From: JAKFDI01 sp044508835
Lineage (GTDB): Bacteria; Pseudomonadota; Gammaproteobacteria; Burkholderiales; Burkholderiaceae_C
Length of the DNA stretch: 41,569 bases
Direction of reading: 5' to 3'
Assembly: GCA_044508835.1 (NCBI GenBank)
Contig: JBIQHD010000038.1
Location: 1-41,569 of the forward strand
Part shown: one piece after another, positions 8,158 through 15,453 of the stretch
Numbering within the stretch: position 1 is the first letter of the stretch
Layout of the letters: every line of letters starts with the position of its first letter
Program-made: the position numbers and the translations under genes
The notes under the pieces: generated by a model
The model's database searches: none
Told to the model about the DNA's origin: nothing
What the model saw: only the letters and a program-made list of their open reading frames with translations

Positions 8158-9440
8158 CCCTTGGCCCCGGCCAGCGGCGCCCAGCATTCGGCATAGCGGG
8201 CATCGAGCGCGCCGCCCTTCATCGCGAACTCGGTGGGGTGGAAGCGCCAGCGGCTCTCGAACATGATGGCCAGCGTGTCGTCGAGCTTGTGCGGCGCGAG
8301 CGGCGCGTTGCTCGCGCGCTCGAAGGCCTCGGCGTCGGGGCCGTGCGGCACCATGCAGTTGTGCAGGCTCATGCCGCCGGGCTGGAAGCCTTCGGGCTTG
8401 GCGTCGTACTGGCCGTGCACCAGCCCCATGAACTCGCTCATGACGTTGCGGTGGTACCAGGGCGGGCGGAAGGTGTCCTCGGCCACCATCCAGCGCGGCG
8501 GGAAGATCACGAAGTCGCAGTTGGCCCACCCCGGCGTGTCCGACGGCGAGGTCAGCACGGTGAAGATCGACGGGTCCGGGTGGTCGAAGCTGATCGAGCC
8601 GATGGTCATGAAGTTCTTCGTGTCGTACTTCACCGGCGCGAGGTTGCCGTGCCAGGCCACCACGTCGAAGGGCGTGCCGGGCAGGTGGGCCGTCCACAGC
8701 GCTCCGCCCACCTTGCGCACGATGCGGTAGGGGCCGCCCGCGTCCTCGAACGCGGCCACGGGCGCGAGGAAGTCGCGCCGGTTGGCCAGGCCGTTGCTGC
8801 CGATGGGGCCGAGCTCGGGCAGGCGGAAGGCCGCGCCGTAGTTCTCGCACACGTAGCCGCGCGAGGGGCCGTCCACCGCCACCTTGAACAGCATGCCGCG
8901 CGGCAGCAGGGCGATCTCGCCGGGCGCCACCTCCAGCACGCCCAGCTCGGTGGTGATGGTCAGGCGCCCCGTCTGCGGCACGACCAGCATCTCGCCGTCG
9001 GCGTTGACGAAGACCGTGTCGACCATCGACCGGTTGGCGAGGTACAGGTGCACCGCGATGCCCACCTGCGCATCGGCGTCGCCGTTCAGGGCGACGGTGT
9101 GCAGGCCCTGCACGAAGTCCATCGGCGTCTCGGGCACGGGCGTGGGGTGCCAGCGCATCGGGTCGGGCGGCACGGGCACGCCGTCCTTGGCGCCGGTCTT
9201 GAGCGTGGCGTGCGCCATCGGCTCGTAGGCGCCGGCCACGGCCGAGGGCCGGCGCCGGTACATCCAGGTGCGCTGGTTGGCGGCGCGCGGCGCGGTGAAG
9301 GCGGTGCCGCTCATCAGCTCGGCGTACAGGCCGTGCGCCACCTTCTGCGGGCTGTTGCGCCCCTGCGGCAGCGCGCCGGGAATGGCCTCGGTGGCGTACT
9401 CGTTGCCGAAGCCGGATTGGTACATCGGTGCAGTGCTCAT
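8154..9440 (-). CDS. hmgA: Homogentisate 1,2-dioxygenase
   Basis: A 428-residue non-haem iron enzyme that opens the ring of homogentisate to maleylacetoacetate. It begins with YQSGFGNEYATEAIPGALP, the strongly conserved start of this family. The iron ligands fall in PPWYHRNVMSEFMG (His and Glu) and SLHNCMVPHGPD (His). The length is normal for bacterial HmgA. The ATG at 9440 overlaps the stop of the small DUF2783 gene by four bases (9437-9440) and its own stop overlaps fahA. The four genes from the flavoprotein to fahA are therefore a translationally coupled chain. No gene for the intermediate isomerase (maleylacetoacetate to fumarylacetoacetate) is in the window. Confidence 0.97.
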   Translation of the reverse strand: MSTAPMYQSGFGNEYATEAIPGALPQGRNSPQKVAHGLYAELMSGTAFTAPRAANQRTWMYRRRPSAVAGAYEPMAHATLKTGAKDGVPVPPDPMRWHPTPVPETPMDFVQGLHTVALNGDADAQVGIAVHLYLANRSMVDTVFVNADGEMLVVPQTGRLTITTELGVLEVAPGEIALLPRGMLFKVAVDGPSRGYVCENYGAAFRLPELGPIGSNGLANRRDFLAPVAAFEDAGGPYRIVRKVGGALWTAHLPGTPFDVVAWHGNLAPVKYDTKNFMTIGSISFDHPDPSIFTVLTSPSDTPGWANCDFVIFPPRWMVAEDTFRPPWYHRNVMSEFMGLVHGQYDAKPEGFQPGGMSLHNCMVPHGPDAEAFERASNAPLAPHKLDDTLAIMFESRWRFHPTEFAMKGGALDARYAECWAPLAGAKG

Positions 9441-9652
9441 GAGTCGGAGTCCTTCGTCGTCGGTGCGGCGCTGCCGCGCGCGGCCTGCAGCGCCTCGTTC
9501 AGCACGTCGAGCCGGCCGACGTGGTTGGCCAGCAGCAGCAGCAGGCGCGCGTTGAGTGCATGGCTGTCGGCCGCGGACAGCCCGCGGTGGGCCTCGATCA
9601 GCGCCTCGTAGAAGTCGTCGGGCGCGTCCAGGTTCGGTTCGGTGATCAGCAT
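9437..9652 (-). CDS. DUF2783 small protein, probable coupling subunit of the adjacent aromatic hydroxylase
   Basis: A 71-residue protein beginning MLITEPNLDAPDDFYEALIEAH and rich in Leu/Ala helices (ALNARLLLLLANHVG). It overlaps the flavoprotein gene upstream by seven bases and the hmgA gene downstream by four. The pairing of a flavoprotein hydroxylase of about 60 kDa with a protein of about 60-70 residues in a homogentisate operon matches the published description of 3-hydroxyphenylacetate 6-hydroxylase MhaA/MhaB, in which the tiny MhaB couples NADH oxidation to hydroxylation. Identification as MhaB is an inference from size, position and partner, not from a recognised active site. Confidence 0.8.
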   Translation of the reverse strand: MLITEPNLDAPDDFYEALIEAHRGLSAADSHALNARLLLLLANHVGRLDVLNEALQAARGSAAPTTKDSDS

Positions 9653-11313
9653 GGGGCGAGCTCCCGGCCGAGCGCGCGCGCGAGCGCGGCCCGCACCGCC
9701 TCGGCCGTCGGGGCGCGCCAGCGGGCGCACACGTGCTGGTCGGGGCGGAAGAGGTAGGCGGTGCCGGGCGCGGCGTCGTAGCGGCGCTGCAGGCAGCCGT
9801 CGCGGTCGACGGCGGCATCGGCGTCGATGCACACGGTGCGCACCGGCAGCTCGCCGGCCCAGGCCGGCGCGGCGCCGAACACCAGCAGCGTGAAGTCGTC
9901 GCCCAGTCGGCGCAGCAGCCAGGCGTCGGCGCCGCCTTCGCGCAGCGGGCCGTCGGCGGCCGAGGCGCCCGGCGCCATCGGGCCCGCGAAGGCATCGGCG
10001 TCCGGCGTGTTCAGCGGCGAGTCGCGCAGCACGCAGGGCACCGACAGCCGCCCGCTGTTCACCAGCCCCCGGGCGAAGGCGTGGTGGCGCGAGAGGTCGA
10101 GCACGGCGTCGCGGAACAACCGGCTGACCTCGCTCTTGGGCGTGATGAAGTCGGTCGAGCGCGTGCTGTTGAGCAGGTTCTCGTCGGCCGCGCACTCGCG
10201 CTCGGCGGCGTAGGTGTCGAGCAGCGCCTCGCCCGCCTCGCCGCGCAGCACGCGCACGAGCTTCCAGGCCAGGTTCTCGGCGTCCTGCACGCCCGAGTTG
10301 GCGCCGCGCGCGCCGAAGGGCGAGACGCCGTGCGCCGAATCGCCCGCGAACAGCACGCGGCCCTGGCGGAAGCGCTCCATGCGCGTGCAGGCGAAGGTGT
10401 AGACGCTCGCCCACTGCAGCGTGAACTCGATGTCGGCGAGCCCGGCATGCGCGAGCAGCGCGCGCACCCGCGGCAGCACGCGCTCGGGCTGCTTCTCGGC
10501 CTCGGGGTCGGCGTCCCAGCCGAGCTGGAAGTCGATGCGCCAGACCTCGTCGGGCTGGCGGTGCAGCAGCACGCTCTGGTTCGGATGGAAGGGCGGGTCG
10601 AACCAGAACCAGCGTTCGATGGCGCCGCCGGGCAGCAGGTCGCCGGGGGTCTTGATGTCGGCGATGAGGAAGCGGTCGCGGAACACGCGGCCCTTCGCCT
10701 CCAGGCCCAGCAGCGAGCGCAGCGTGGAGCGCGAGCCGTCGCAGGCGGCCAGCCAGTCGGCCCGCAGCGTGTAGGGGCCGTCGGGCGTGTCGACGGTGAG
10801 CGTGGCGCCGTCGGGCGCGTTGTCGACGGCGGTGACGCGGTTCTTCCAGCGGATCTCGATGCCGGGCAGCGCCATCGCGCGCTCGACGAGATAGCCCTCG
10901 ACGTAGTACTGCTGCAGGTTGATGAAGGCCGGCCGCTCATGGCCCGCCTCGGGCTGCAGGTCGAAGTGGTAGACCGGCTGGTCCCTGAAGAACACCCGCC
11001 CGCGGTTCCACGACACGCCCTTGTCGACCATGCGCTGGCCGCAGCCGAGGCGGTCGAAGATCTCCAGCGTGCGCTTGGCGAAGCAGATGGCGCGCGAGCC
11101 GTGCGAGAGCTTGTTGTCGTTGTCCAGCAGCAGCACGCGCACGCCGCGCTGGGCCAGGTCGATGGCCAGCGACAGGCCCACCGGCCCGGCGCCGACGACG
11201 ATCACCGGGTGGCGCGCCGGCGCCGCCGCGTCCTGGTCGGGCGAGCGGACGTAGGGGAACTCGAGCGACTGGTAGTCGGGCTCAAGTTGAGATCGAAGGT
11301 CGTCGGGTTTCAT
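9646..11313 (-). CDS. FAD-dependent aromatic hydroxylase (MhpA/MhaA-like)
   Basis: A 555-residue class A flavoprotein monooxygenase. It has the N-terminal Rossmann motif VIVVGAGPVGLSLA (about residues 37-50), the middle ACDGSRSTLR motif that contacts FAD and NAD(P)H, and the C-terminal VLFAGDSAHGVSPFGARGANSG motif, followed by a thioredoxin-like tail ending in RELAPC. I chose the ATG at 11313 (MKPDDLRSQL) over the in-frame ATG 51 bases upstream because the extra residues are encoded by repeat DNA. The closest named families are 3-(3-hydroxyphenyl)propionate hydroxylase and 3-hydroxyphenylacetate 6-hydroxylase. The adjacent DUF2783, hmgA and fahA genes favour the latter, making homogentisate as product. 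Substrate not proven. Confidence 0.88.
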   Translation of the reverse strand: MKPDDLRSQLEPDYQSLEFPYVRSPDQDAAAPARHPVIVVGAGPVGLSLAIDLAQRGVRVLLLDNDNKLSHGSRAICFAKRTLEIFDRLGCGQRMVDKGVSWNRGRVFFRDQPVYHFDLQPEAGHERPAFINLQQYYVEGYLVERAMALPGIEIRWKNRVTAVDNAPDGATLTVDTPDGPYTLRADWLAACDGSRSTLRSLLGLEAKGRVFRDRFLIADIKTPGDLLPGGAIERWFWFDPPFHPNQSVLLHRQPDEVWRIDFQLGWDADPEAEKQPERVLPRVRALLAHAGLADIEFTLQWASVYTFACTRMERFRQGRVLFAGDSAHGVSPFGARGANSGVQDAENLAWKLVRVLRGEAGEALLDTYAAERECAADENLLNSTRSTDFITPKSEVSRLFRDAVLDLSRHHAFARGLVNSGRLSVPCVLRDSPLNTPDADAFAGPMAPGASAADGPLREGGADAWLLRRLGDDFTLLVFGAAPAWAGELPVRTVCIDADAAVDRDGCLQRRYDAAPGTAYLFRPDQHVCARWRAPTAEAVRAALARALGRELAPC

Positions 11314-11335
11314 TGATGTGTGGCGCGATCCCAAA

Positions 11336-11510
11336 CCCGTTCGTCCTGAGGTATCGAAGGACACCGATCGTCCTGAGCTTGTAGAAGGGACTGAGGTATC
11401 GAAGGACTTGGCTGAGGTATCGAAGCCTTTGTGGCGCGCAACCGGCCCTTCGATACCTCAGGGCGAACGGGGGTGTGCGCGGGCACTTCGACAAGCTCAG
11501 TGCGAACGGA
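11336..11510. repeat. Cluster of dispersed CGTTCG...CTGAG...TCGAAG repeats
   Basis: At least six full or partial copies of one short element fill the 212-base gap between the MBL-fold gene and the flavoprotein gene. Forward copies lie near 11336-11361, 11369-11390, 11391-11407 and 11411-11427; inverted copies lie near 11446-11471 and 11484-11509. Each unit reads CGTTCG, two to three bases, CTGAG, then either GTATCGAAG or CTTGTCGAAG. Copies facing each other can form hairpins, so the block could act as a transcription barrier between the first gene and the rest of the cluster. The same family recurs at 26433, 35309 and 41262. Confidence 0.85.
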
Positions 11511-11525
11511 TCTCTTCGTCTGACC

Positions 11526-12476
11526 TCAGCCTTCCAATGCTTCCCACATCGCCTTGTCCCGTTCCGCCGTCCAGATGCGCGGATCCGGGTACTCGGTCGC
11601 CTCGTCCAGCGCGCGCGTCACGTCGAAAGGCATGCAGTGGTCGAAGATCACCCACTCGCTGTATTTCGGCTTCAGCGCCGCGTGCGTTTCCTTGTAGAGC
11701 GTGCGCAGGTCCTTGCCCGCGGCGGCGCCGGCCTTCGCGGCGGCGTACACGTCGCTCACGAAGGCGCGCGTGCCGGCCAGGCCCTTCGCCACCATCTCCG
11801 GCGTGGTGAGCGCCGCGCCGCGGCCCGGCACCAGCGCCGCCGGCTCCAGCGCGGCGATGTTGTCCAGCGTCTTCGGCCAGTCCTTGAAGTAGGCGTCGCC
11901 GGCATAGGGCGTGGCGTCGAACTCCACCAGGTCGCCGCTGAAGAGGATCTTCTGCTGCGGCAGCCACACCACCGTGTCGCCCTTGGTGTGGCCGCGGCCG
12001 AGCTGCAGCAGCTTCACTTCCAGCTTGCCCAGCCACAGCGTCATCTCGCCCTTGAAGGTCATCGTCGGCCAGGTGAGGCCGGGAATCGTCTCGACCGCGC
12101 GGAACAGCCGCGGGAAGCGCTCGATCTCGCTCTTCATGTCCTGCGCGCCGCGCTCGACGATGAGGTCGTAGGTGTCCTGGCTGGCGATGATCTCCTGCGG
12201 CTGGTAGGCCGAGGCGCCCAGCACGCGCACCGCGTGGTAGTGGCTCAGCACGGCGTACTTGATCGGCTTGTCGGTCACCTCGCGGATGCGGCGGATCACG
12301 TCCTGCGCCATCACCGGCGTGGCCTGGGTGTCGATCACCATCACCGCGTCGTCGCCGATGACGATGCCGGTGTTGGGGTCGCCCTCTGCGGTGTACGCAT
12401 AGGCGTTGTCGGACAGGCGCGTGAAGCTGACCTGCTTTTCCTGCAGGTCGGCCTGGCTGGCGAAGGCTTTGCTCAT
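11526..12476 (-). CDS. MBL-fold metallo-hydrolase with a degenerate HxHxDH motif
   Basis: A 316-residue protein of the metallo-beta-lactamase fold. The ATG at 12476 has AAGGAAG about seven bases upstream; an in-frame ATG 45 bases earlier is less likely. The fold is visible in AVMVIDTQATPVMAQ, the LSHYHAVR segment (residues 77-84), GRGHTKGDTVVW, ILFSGDLVEF and the terminal IFDHCMPFDV. In the usual HxHxDH motif the first two His are present (79, 81), but the Asp is Val83 and the third His is Arg84. The first metal site (His79, His81 and the GHT His) looks intact, while the second lacks two ligands. It is the gene next to the IclR regulator and opens the homogentisate cluster; its reaction is unknown, perhaps thioester or lactone hydrolysis. 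Confidence 0.88.
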   Translation of the reverse strand: MSKAFASQADLQEKQVSFTRLSDNAYAYTAEGDPNTGIVIGDDAVMVIDTQATPVMAQDVIRRIREVTDKPIKYAVLSHYHAVRVLGASAYQPQEIIASQDTYDLIVERGAQDMKSEIERFPRLFRAVETIPGLTWPTMTFKGEMTLWLGKLEVKLLQLGRGHTKGDTVVWLPQQKILFSGDLVEFDATPYAGDAYFKDWPKTLDNIAALEPAALVPGRGAALTTPEMVAKGLAGTRAFVSDVYAAAKAGAAAGKDLRTLYKETHAALKPKYSEWVIFDHCMPFDVTRALDEATEYPDPRIWTAERDKAMWEALEG

Positions 12477-12624
12477 CGGGGACTTCCTTGGATCGGGTGT
12501 TCTCGTATTCGTCAAACGCAAAGAAATTCGTCTTTGCTGAACACGGGGGTTGATCTTAGTCAGCGCGTTCGATAATGTCTAACACATTAGCCTAAGTAAA
12601 AACACCGATCGATCGAGGATCTCG
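12477..12624. promoter_or_regulatory. Divergent promoter region with candidate IclR operator
   Basis: This 148-base gap is AT-rich compared with its surroundings. It contains TAATGT-N5-ACATTA at 12573-12589, a perfect 6-bp inverted repeat whose size suits an IclR-family dimer. On the minus strand a weak promoter can be drawn (TTAGAC, 18 bases, TAAGAT), with the palindrome overlapping its -35 region. On the plus strand TTGATC at 12550 and GATAAT at 12571 are possible elements with short spacing. Control of both the homogentisate cluster and the regulator from this site is an inference. Confidence 0.55.
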
Positions 12625-13479
12625 ATGACGCCCACCCGAAAGAGCCGAGAACCGGCGGCCCGCAAGCCCGCCGCCGCGCCAGTGCGCAGCCAGCGCGGCA
12701 TCCAGAGCGTGGAGGTGGGCGGGCGGCTGCTGCTGGCGCTCACCCACCACGGCCGGCCGCTGGCGCTGAAGGACCTGGCGCGCGACGCCGGCATGACGCC
12801 GGCGAAGGCGCACCCGTACCTGGTGAGCTTCGGCAAGCTCGGCCTGATCGCGCAGGACCCGGCCTCCGGCCGCTACGGCCTCGGGCCGCTGGCGCTGCAG
12901 CTGGGCCTCATCAGCCTGCAGCAGTTCGACCCGGTGCGGCTGGCCACGCCGCTGCTGCCCGAGCTCGCGCAGGCGCTGGGCCACACGGTGGCGCTGGCGG
13001 TGTGGGGCAACCGCGGGCCGACCATCGTGCGCATCGAGGAGGCGCCGTCGGCCGTGCACGTGAACATGCGCCACGGCACGGTGGTGAGCCTGCGCGGCAC
13101 CGCCTCGGGCATGCTGTTCGCGGCGCACCTGCCGCGCGAGCGGGTGCTCGAGGCCCTGGCCGACCAGCAGGCGGCCGAGCTGCGCCAGCGCGGCCAGCCG
13201 GTGCCGGCGCGGCTGCGCGCCAGCATCGACGCCGTGCTGGAAGAGGCCTTCGGCGAGATCCGCCGCCACGGCGTGAGCCGCATCCGCGACGGCGCCGTGC
13301 CCGGCGTCAGCGCCATGGCGGCGCCGGTGTTCGACGAAGCCGGCGCGATGGTGATGAGCTTCACCGCCATCGGGCCGACGGCGATCTTCGACCTGGCGCC
13401 GGACGGCGCCGTGGCGCAGGGGCTGAAGCGCGCGGCGGCGGAGGTGTCGGCGCGGCTGGGGGCGAGCCGCGAGGCCTGA
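12625..13479 (+). CDS. IclR family transcriptional regulator
   Basis: A 284-residue regulator. After a basic N-terminal tail of about 25 residues (TRKSREPAARKPAAAPVRSQ) comes the winged helix (about 30-85, with PLALKDLARDAGMTPAKAHPYLVSF as the helix-turn-helix region). An effector-binding domain of about 180 residues follows, with the typical LRGTASGMLFAAHLP and SAMAAPVFDEAGAMVMSFT segments. IclR proteins bind small acids through this domain. It is transcribed away from the MBL-flavoprotein-hmgA-fahA cluster and is the natural candidate to regulate it. Its TGA at 13477-13479 directly abuts the stop of the convergent gene, the two forming TGATCA. Confidence 0.93.
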   Translation: MTPTRKSREPAARKPAAAPVRSQRGIQSVEVGGRLLLALTHHGRPLALKDLARDAGMTPAKAHPYLVSFGKLGLIAQDPASGRYGLGPLALQLGLISLQQFDPVRLATPLLPELAQALGHTVALAVWGNRGPTIVRIEEAPSAVHVNMRHGTVVSLRGTASGMLFAAHLPRERVLEALADQQAAELRQRGQPVPARLRASIDAVLEEAFGEIRRHGVSRIRDGAVPGVSAMAAPVFDEAGAMVMSFTAIGPTAIFDLAPDGAVAQGLKRAAAEVSARLGASREA

Positions 13480-14691
13480 TCAGGCGCCGGCCACCCGCGC
13501 CAGCAGCCCCCGCACCGCCGCCTCGAACGCCGCCGGCTGCTCCAGCACGCTCAGGTGCGCCGCGCCGTCGATGACCTCGAGCGCCGCGCCGGCAATGCGC
13601 CCGGCGATCTGCTGCGCCATGGCCACGGGCGTGCCCACGTCCTGCGCGCCGGCGATCACCAGCGTCGGGCAGCGGATCTCGTGCAGCCGGTCGAGCCAGT
13701 CGACGCCGGCCACCGCATGGCAGCACGCCGCGTAGCCGGCCGGGTCGGTGCGCAGCAGCACCTCGCGGCAACGCTGCACGGCCTCGGGCTGCGAGGCGCG
13801 GAACGGCGCGTCGAAGTAGCGCTCGATCACCGAATCGGAGATGGCCTCGAGCCCGCCCGCCTCGACCTTCTCGATGCGCTGCGCCATCACGGCCCGGCCC
13901 GCCTCGGGGTACTGCGCCGTGGTGTTGGCGAGCACCAGCGCCTTCACGAGCTCGGGGTGCCGGATGGCGAGGCCCTGGCCCACCATGCCGCCCATCGACA
14001 GCCCGACGAAGACCACCGGCCCGCGGCCCCATTCGCGGATCACGCGCGCGGCGTCGTCCACGAGATCGTCCATCGTGTACGGCCCGGCGGGCACGGCCGA
14101 TCCGCCGTGGCCGCGGTGGTCGTAGCGCAGCACCTCGTGCCCGCCGGCGAGCGACGCGGCGAGGCCGTCCCACAGCCGGCCGTCGAGCCCCAGCGCGTGG
14201 CTCATCACCACCGGCGCGCCCGCGCCCTGCACGCGCAGCCGGATCTGCGGCGCGCTGAAGGTGTGGTGCGTGGCGACGCGCACGCCGGCCGTGAGCGGCT
14301 CAGCCGGCGGCAGCCGGCCTTCCTCGCGCAAGATGCGGGTGGCGATCTTGAAGGCGGTGTTGGCCGCGGGCACGCCGCAGTAGATGGCGCCCTGCATCAG
14401 CGCCTCCTTGATCTTCTCGACCGGCACGCCGTGCTGCACGGTGGCGCGGCAGTGCAGCTCGAACTCCTCCCAGCGCGCGAGGGCCATCGTCATGCCCAGC
14501 ACCAGCAGGCGGCGCGTGGTGTGGTCCAGGCCGGGGCGGCCCCAGATGTCGTGCCACGCATAGCGCGTGACGAGGCTCTGGAACTCGGCGTTGAAGCCGG
14601 TCGTGCCGTCGAGCGAGCGGTCGACGTAGGCGTCGCCCAGCACGGCCCGGCGGTTCTTCACGCCGCGGTCGAAATCGTCCTGTGGGGGCAT
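13480..14691 (-). CDS. pcaD: Fused 4-carboxymuconolactone decarboxylase / 3-oxoadipate enol-lactonase (PcaC-PcaD order)
   Basis: A 403-residue two-domain enzyme of the protocatechuate branch of the beta-ketoadipate pathway. Residues 1 to about 128 are a complete PcaC-like decarboxylase (RRAVLGDAYVDRSL, TRYAWHDIWGRPGL, IKEALMQGAIYCGVPAAN). After a linker, residues about 150-400 are an alpha/beta hydrolase of the PcaD type with nucleophile Ser232 in GLSMGGM, an acid in AGAQDVGTP and His in AAHLSVLEQP. The described PcaL fusions have the lactonase first and the decarboxylase second; here the order is reversed. The gene ends against the convergent IclR stop and begins 12 bases after the SapC-family gene. 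No other pca gene is in the window. Confidence 0.93.
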   Translation of the reverse strand: MPPQDDFDRGVKNRRAVLGDAYVDRSLDGTTGFNAEFQSLVTRYAWHDIWGRPGLDHTTRRLLVLGMTMALARWEEFELHCRATVQHGVPVEKIKEALMQGAIYCGVPAANTAFKIATRILREEGRLPPAEPLTAGVRVATHHTFSAPQIRLRVQGAGAPVVMSHALGLDGRLWDGLAASLAGGHEVLRYDHRGHGGSAVPAGPYTMDDLVDDAARVIREWGRGPVVFVGLSMGGMVGQGLAIRHPELVKALVLANTTAQYPEAGRAVMAQRIEKVEAGGLEAISDSVIERYFDAPFRASQPEAVQRCREVLLRTDPAGYAACCHAVAGVDWLDRLHEIRCPTLVIAGAQDVGTPVAMAQQIAGRIAGAALEVIDGAAHLSVLEQPAAFEAAVRGLLARVAGA

Positions 14692-14703
14692 GGGGCAGTC
14701 CTT

Positions 14704-15453
14704 TCAGCGCGCGGCCGCCAGGCGCCTCGCCTTGCGCTCGACGAGATGGCGCACGTTGGCGAGCGACGCCTGGTGCGCATGCAGCAGCATCAGCATGCCG
14801 CTGCGGTGCCAGTCGAGCAGCACGTCGCCGGGCAGCTCGGCGAAGCGGCGCTCGTTCACGGTGAGAAAGCCGTCGACCTTGAGCGTGCGCCCGCCGGGCA
14901 GCGTGGCGTCGGCCTGCATGTCTTCGAGCAGGTCCTGCGCGACGAGGCGTTCGCAGAAGACGCGGGTCTTGCGCTGCTCCTCGTCGAACCGGCGCAGGAA
15001 GTCGAGCGCGCGTTCGAGCGCGGGCGTGTGCGCGCCGTCGTGCGCGAACAGCGGCTCGCCCGCCTCGTCGCCGAAGCCGCTCCACGCCGCGTCGACGAAG
15101 ACGCCGGGCGCCTCGCCGCCGGGCACCGGCGCGGTCAGGAAGGGGTAGCGGCGGATGAAGGCCGGCAGGTAGCGCGCGTCCCAGCGGGTGCCGTCGAGCT
15201 GGAGGTTCTCCTGCGCCGACAGCCCGAGCAGCGCGGCCGGCGACACCATCGCCCGGCCGTCGGCGAGGCGCTCGCCGGTGGGCACGAAGATGATGGGCAG
15301 GTCGAGGCCCGCGTGGGCGAACTCGGCGGCCGCCAGCGGCACCGCGTGCAGGTGCCGGGTGATGGAGAAGTCGGCCAGCGGCGCCAGCCGCTTCGCGCGG
15401 TGCAGGGTCGAGTCCAGCAGCACCGGCTGGCGGTAGAGGCCCGATCCGATCAC
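14704..15453 (-). CDS. SapC family protein
   Basis: A 249-residue protein with a GTG start at 15453 that overlaps the stop of the upstream CBS protein gene by four bases (GTGA, 15450-15453); GAGGAGG lies about 11 bases upstream. The sequence (FSITRHLHAVPLAAAEFAHAG, PIIFVP, ALLGLSAQENLQLDG, RYLPAFIRRYPF, LTVNERRFAELP) matches the SapC family, named after a surface-layer-related gene of Campylobacter but of unknown biochemical role in most bacteria. No signal peptide or membrane helix is seen. The C-terminus is strongly basic (LVERKARRLAAAR). Confidence 0.85.
   Translation of the reverse strand: MIGSGLYRQPVLLDSTLHRAKRLAPLADFSITRHLHAVPLAAAEFAHAGLDLPIIFVPTGERLADGRAMVSPAALLGLSAQENLQLDGTRWDARYLPAFIRRYPFLTAPVPGGEAPGVFVDAAWSGFGDEAGEPLFAHDGAHTPALERALDFLRRFDEEQRKTRVFCERLVAQDLLEDMQADATLPGGRTLKVDGFLTVNERRFAELPGDVLLDWHRSGMLMLLHAHQASLANVRHLVERKARRLAAAR

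Noticed and set aside
11336..11510. A CRISPR array
   Set aside because: Units vary in length and orientation, spacers are absent or a few bases long, and there are no cas genes.
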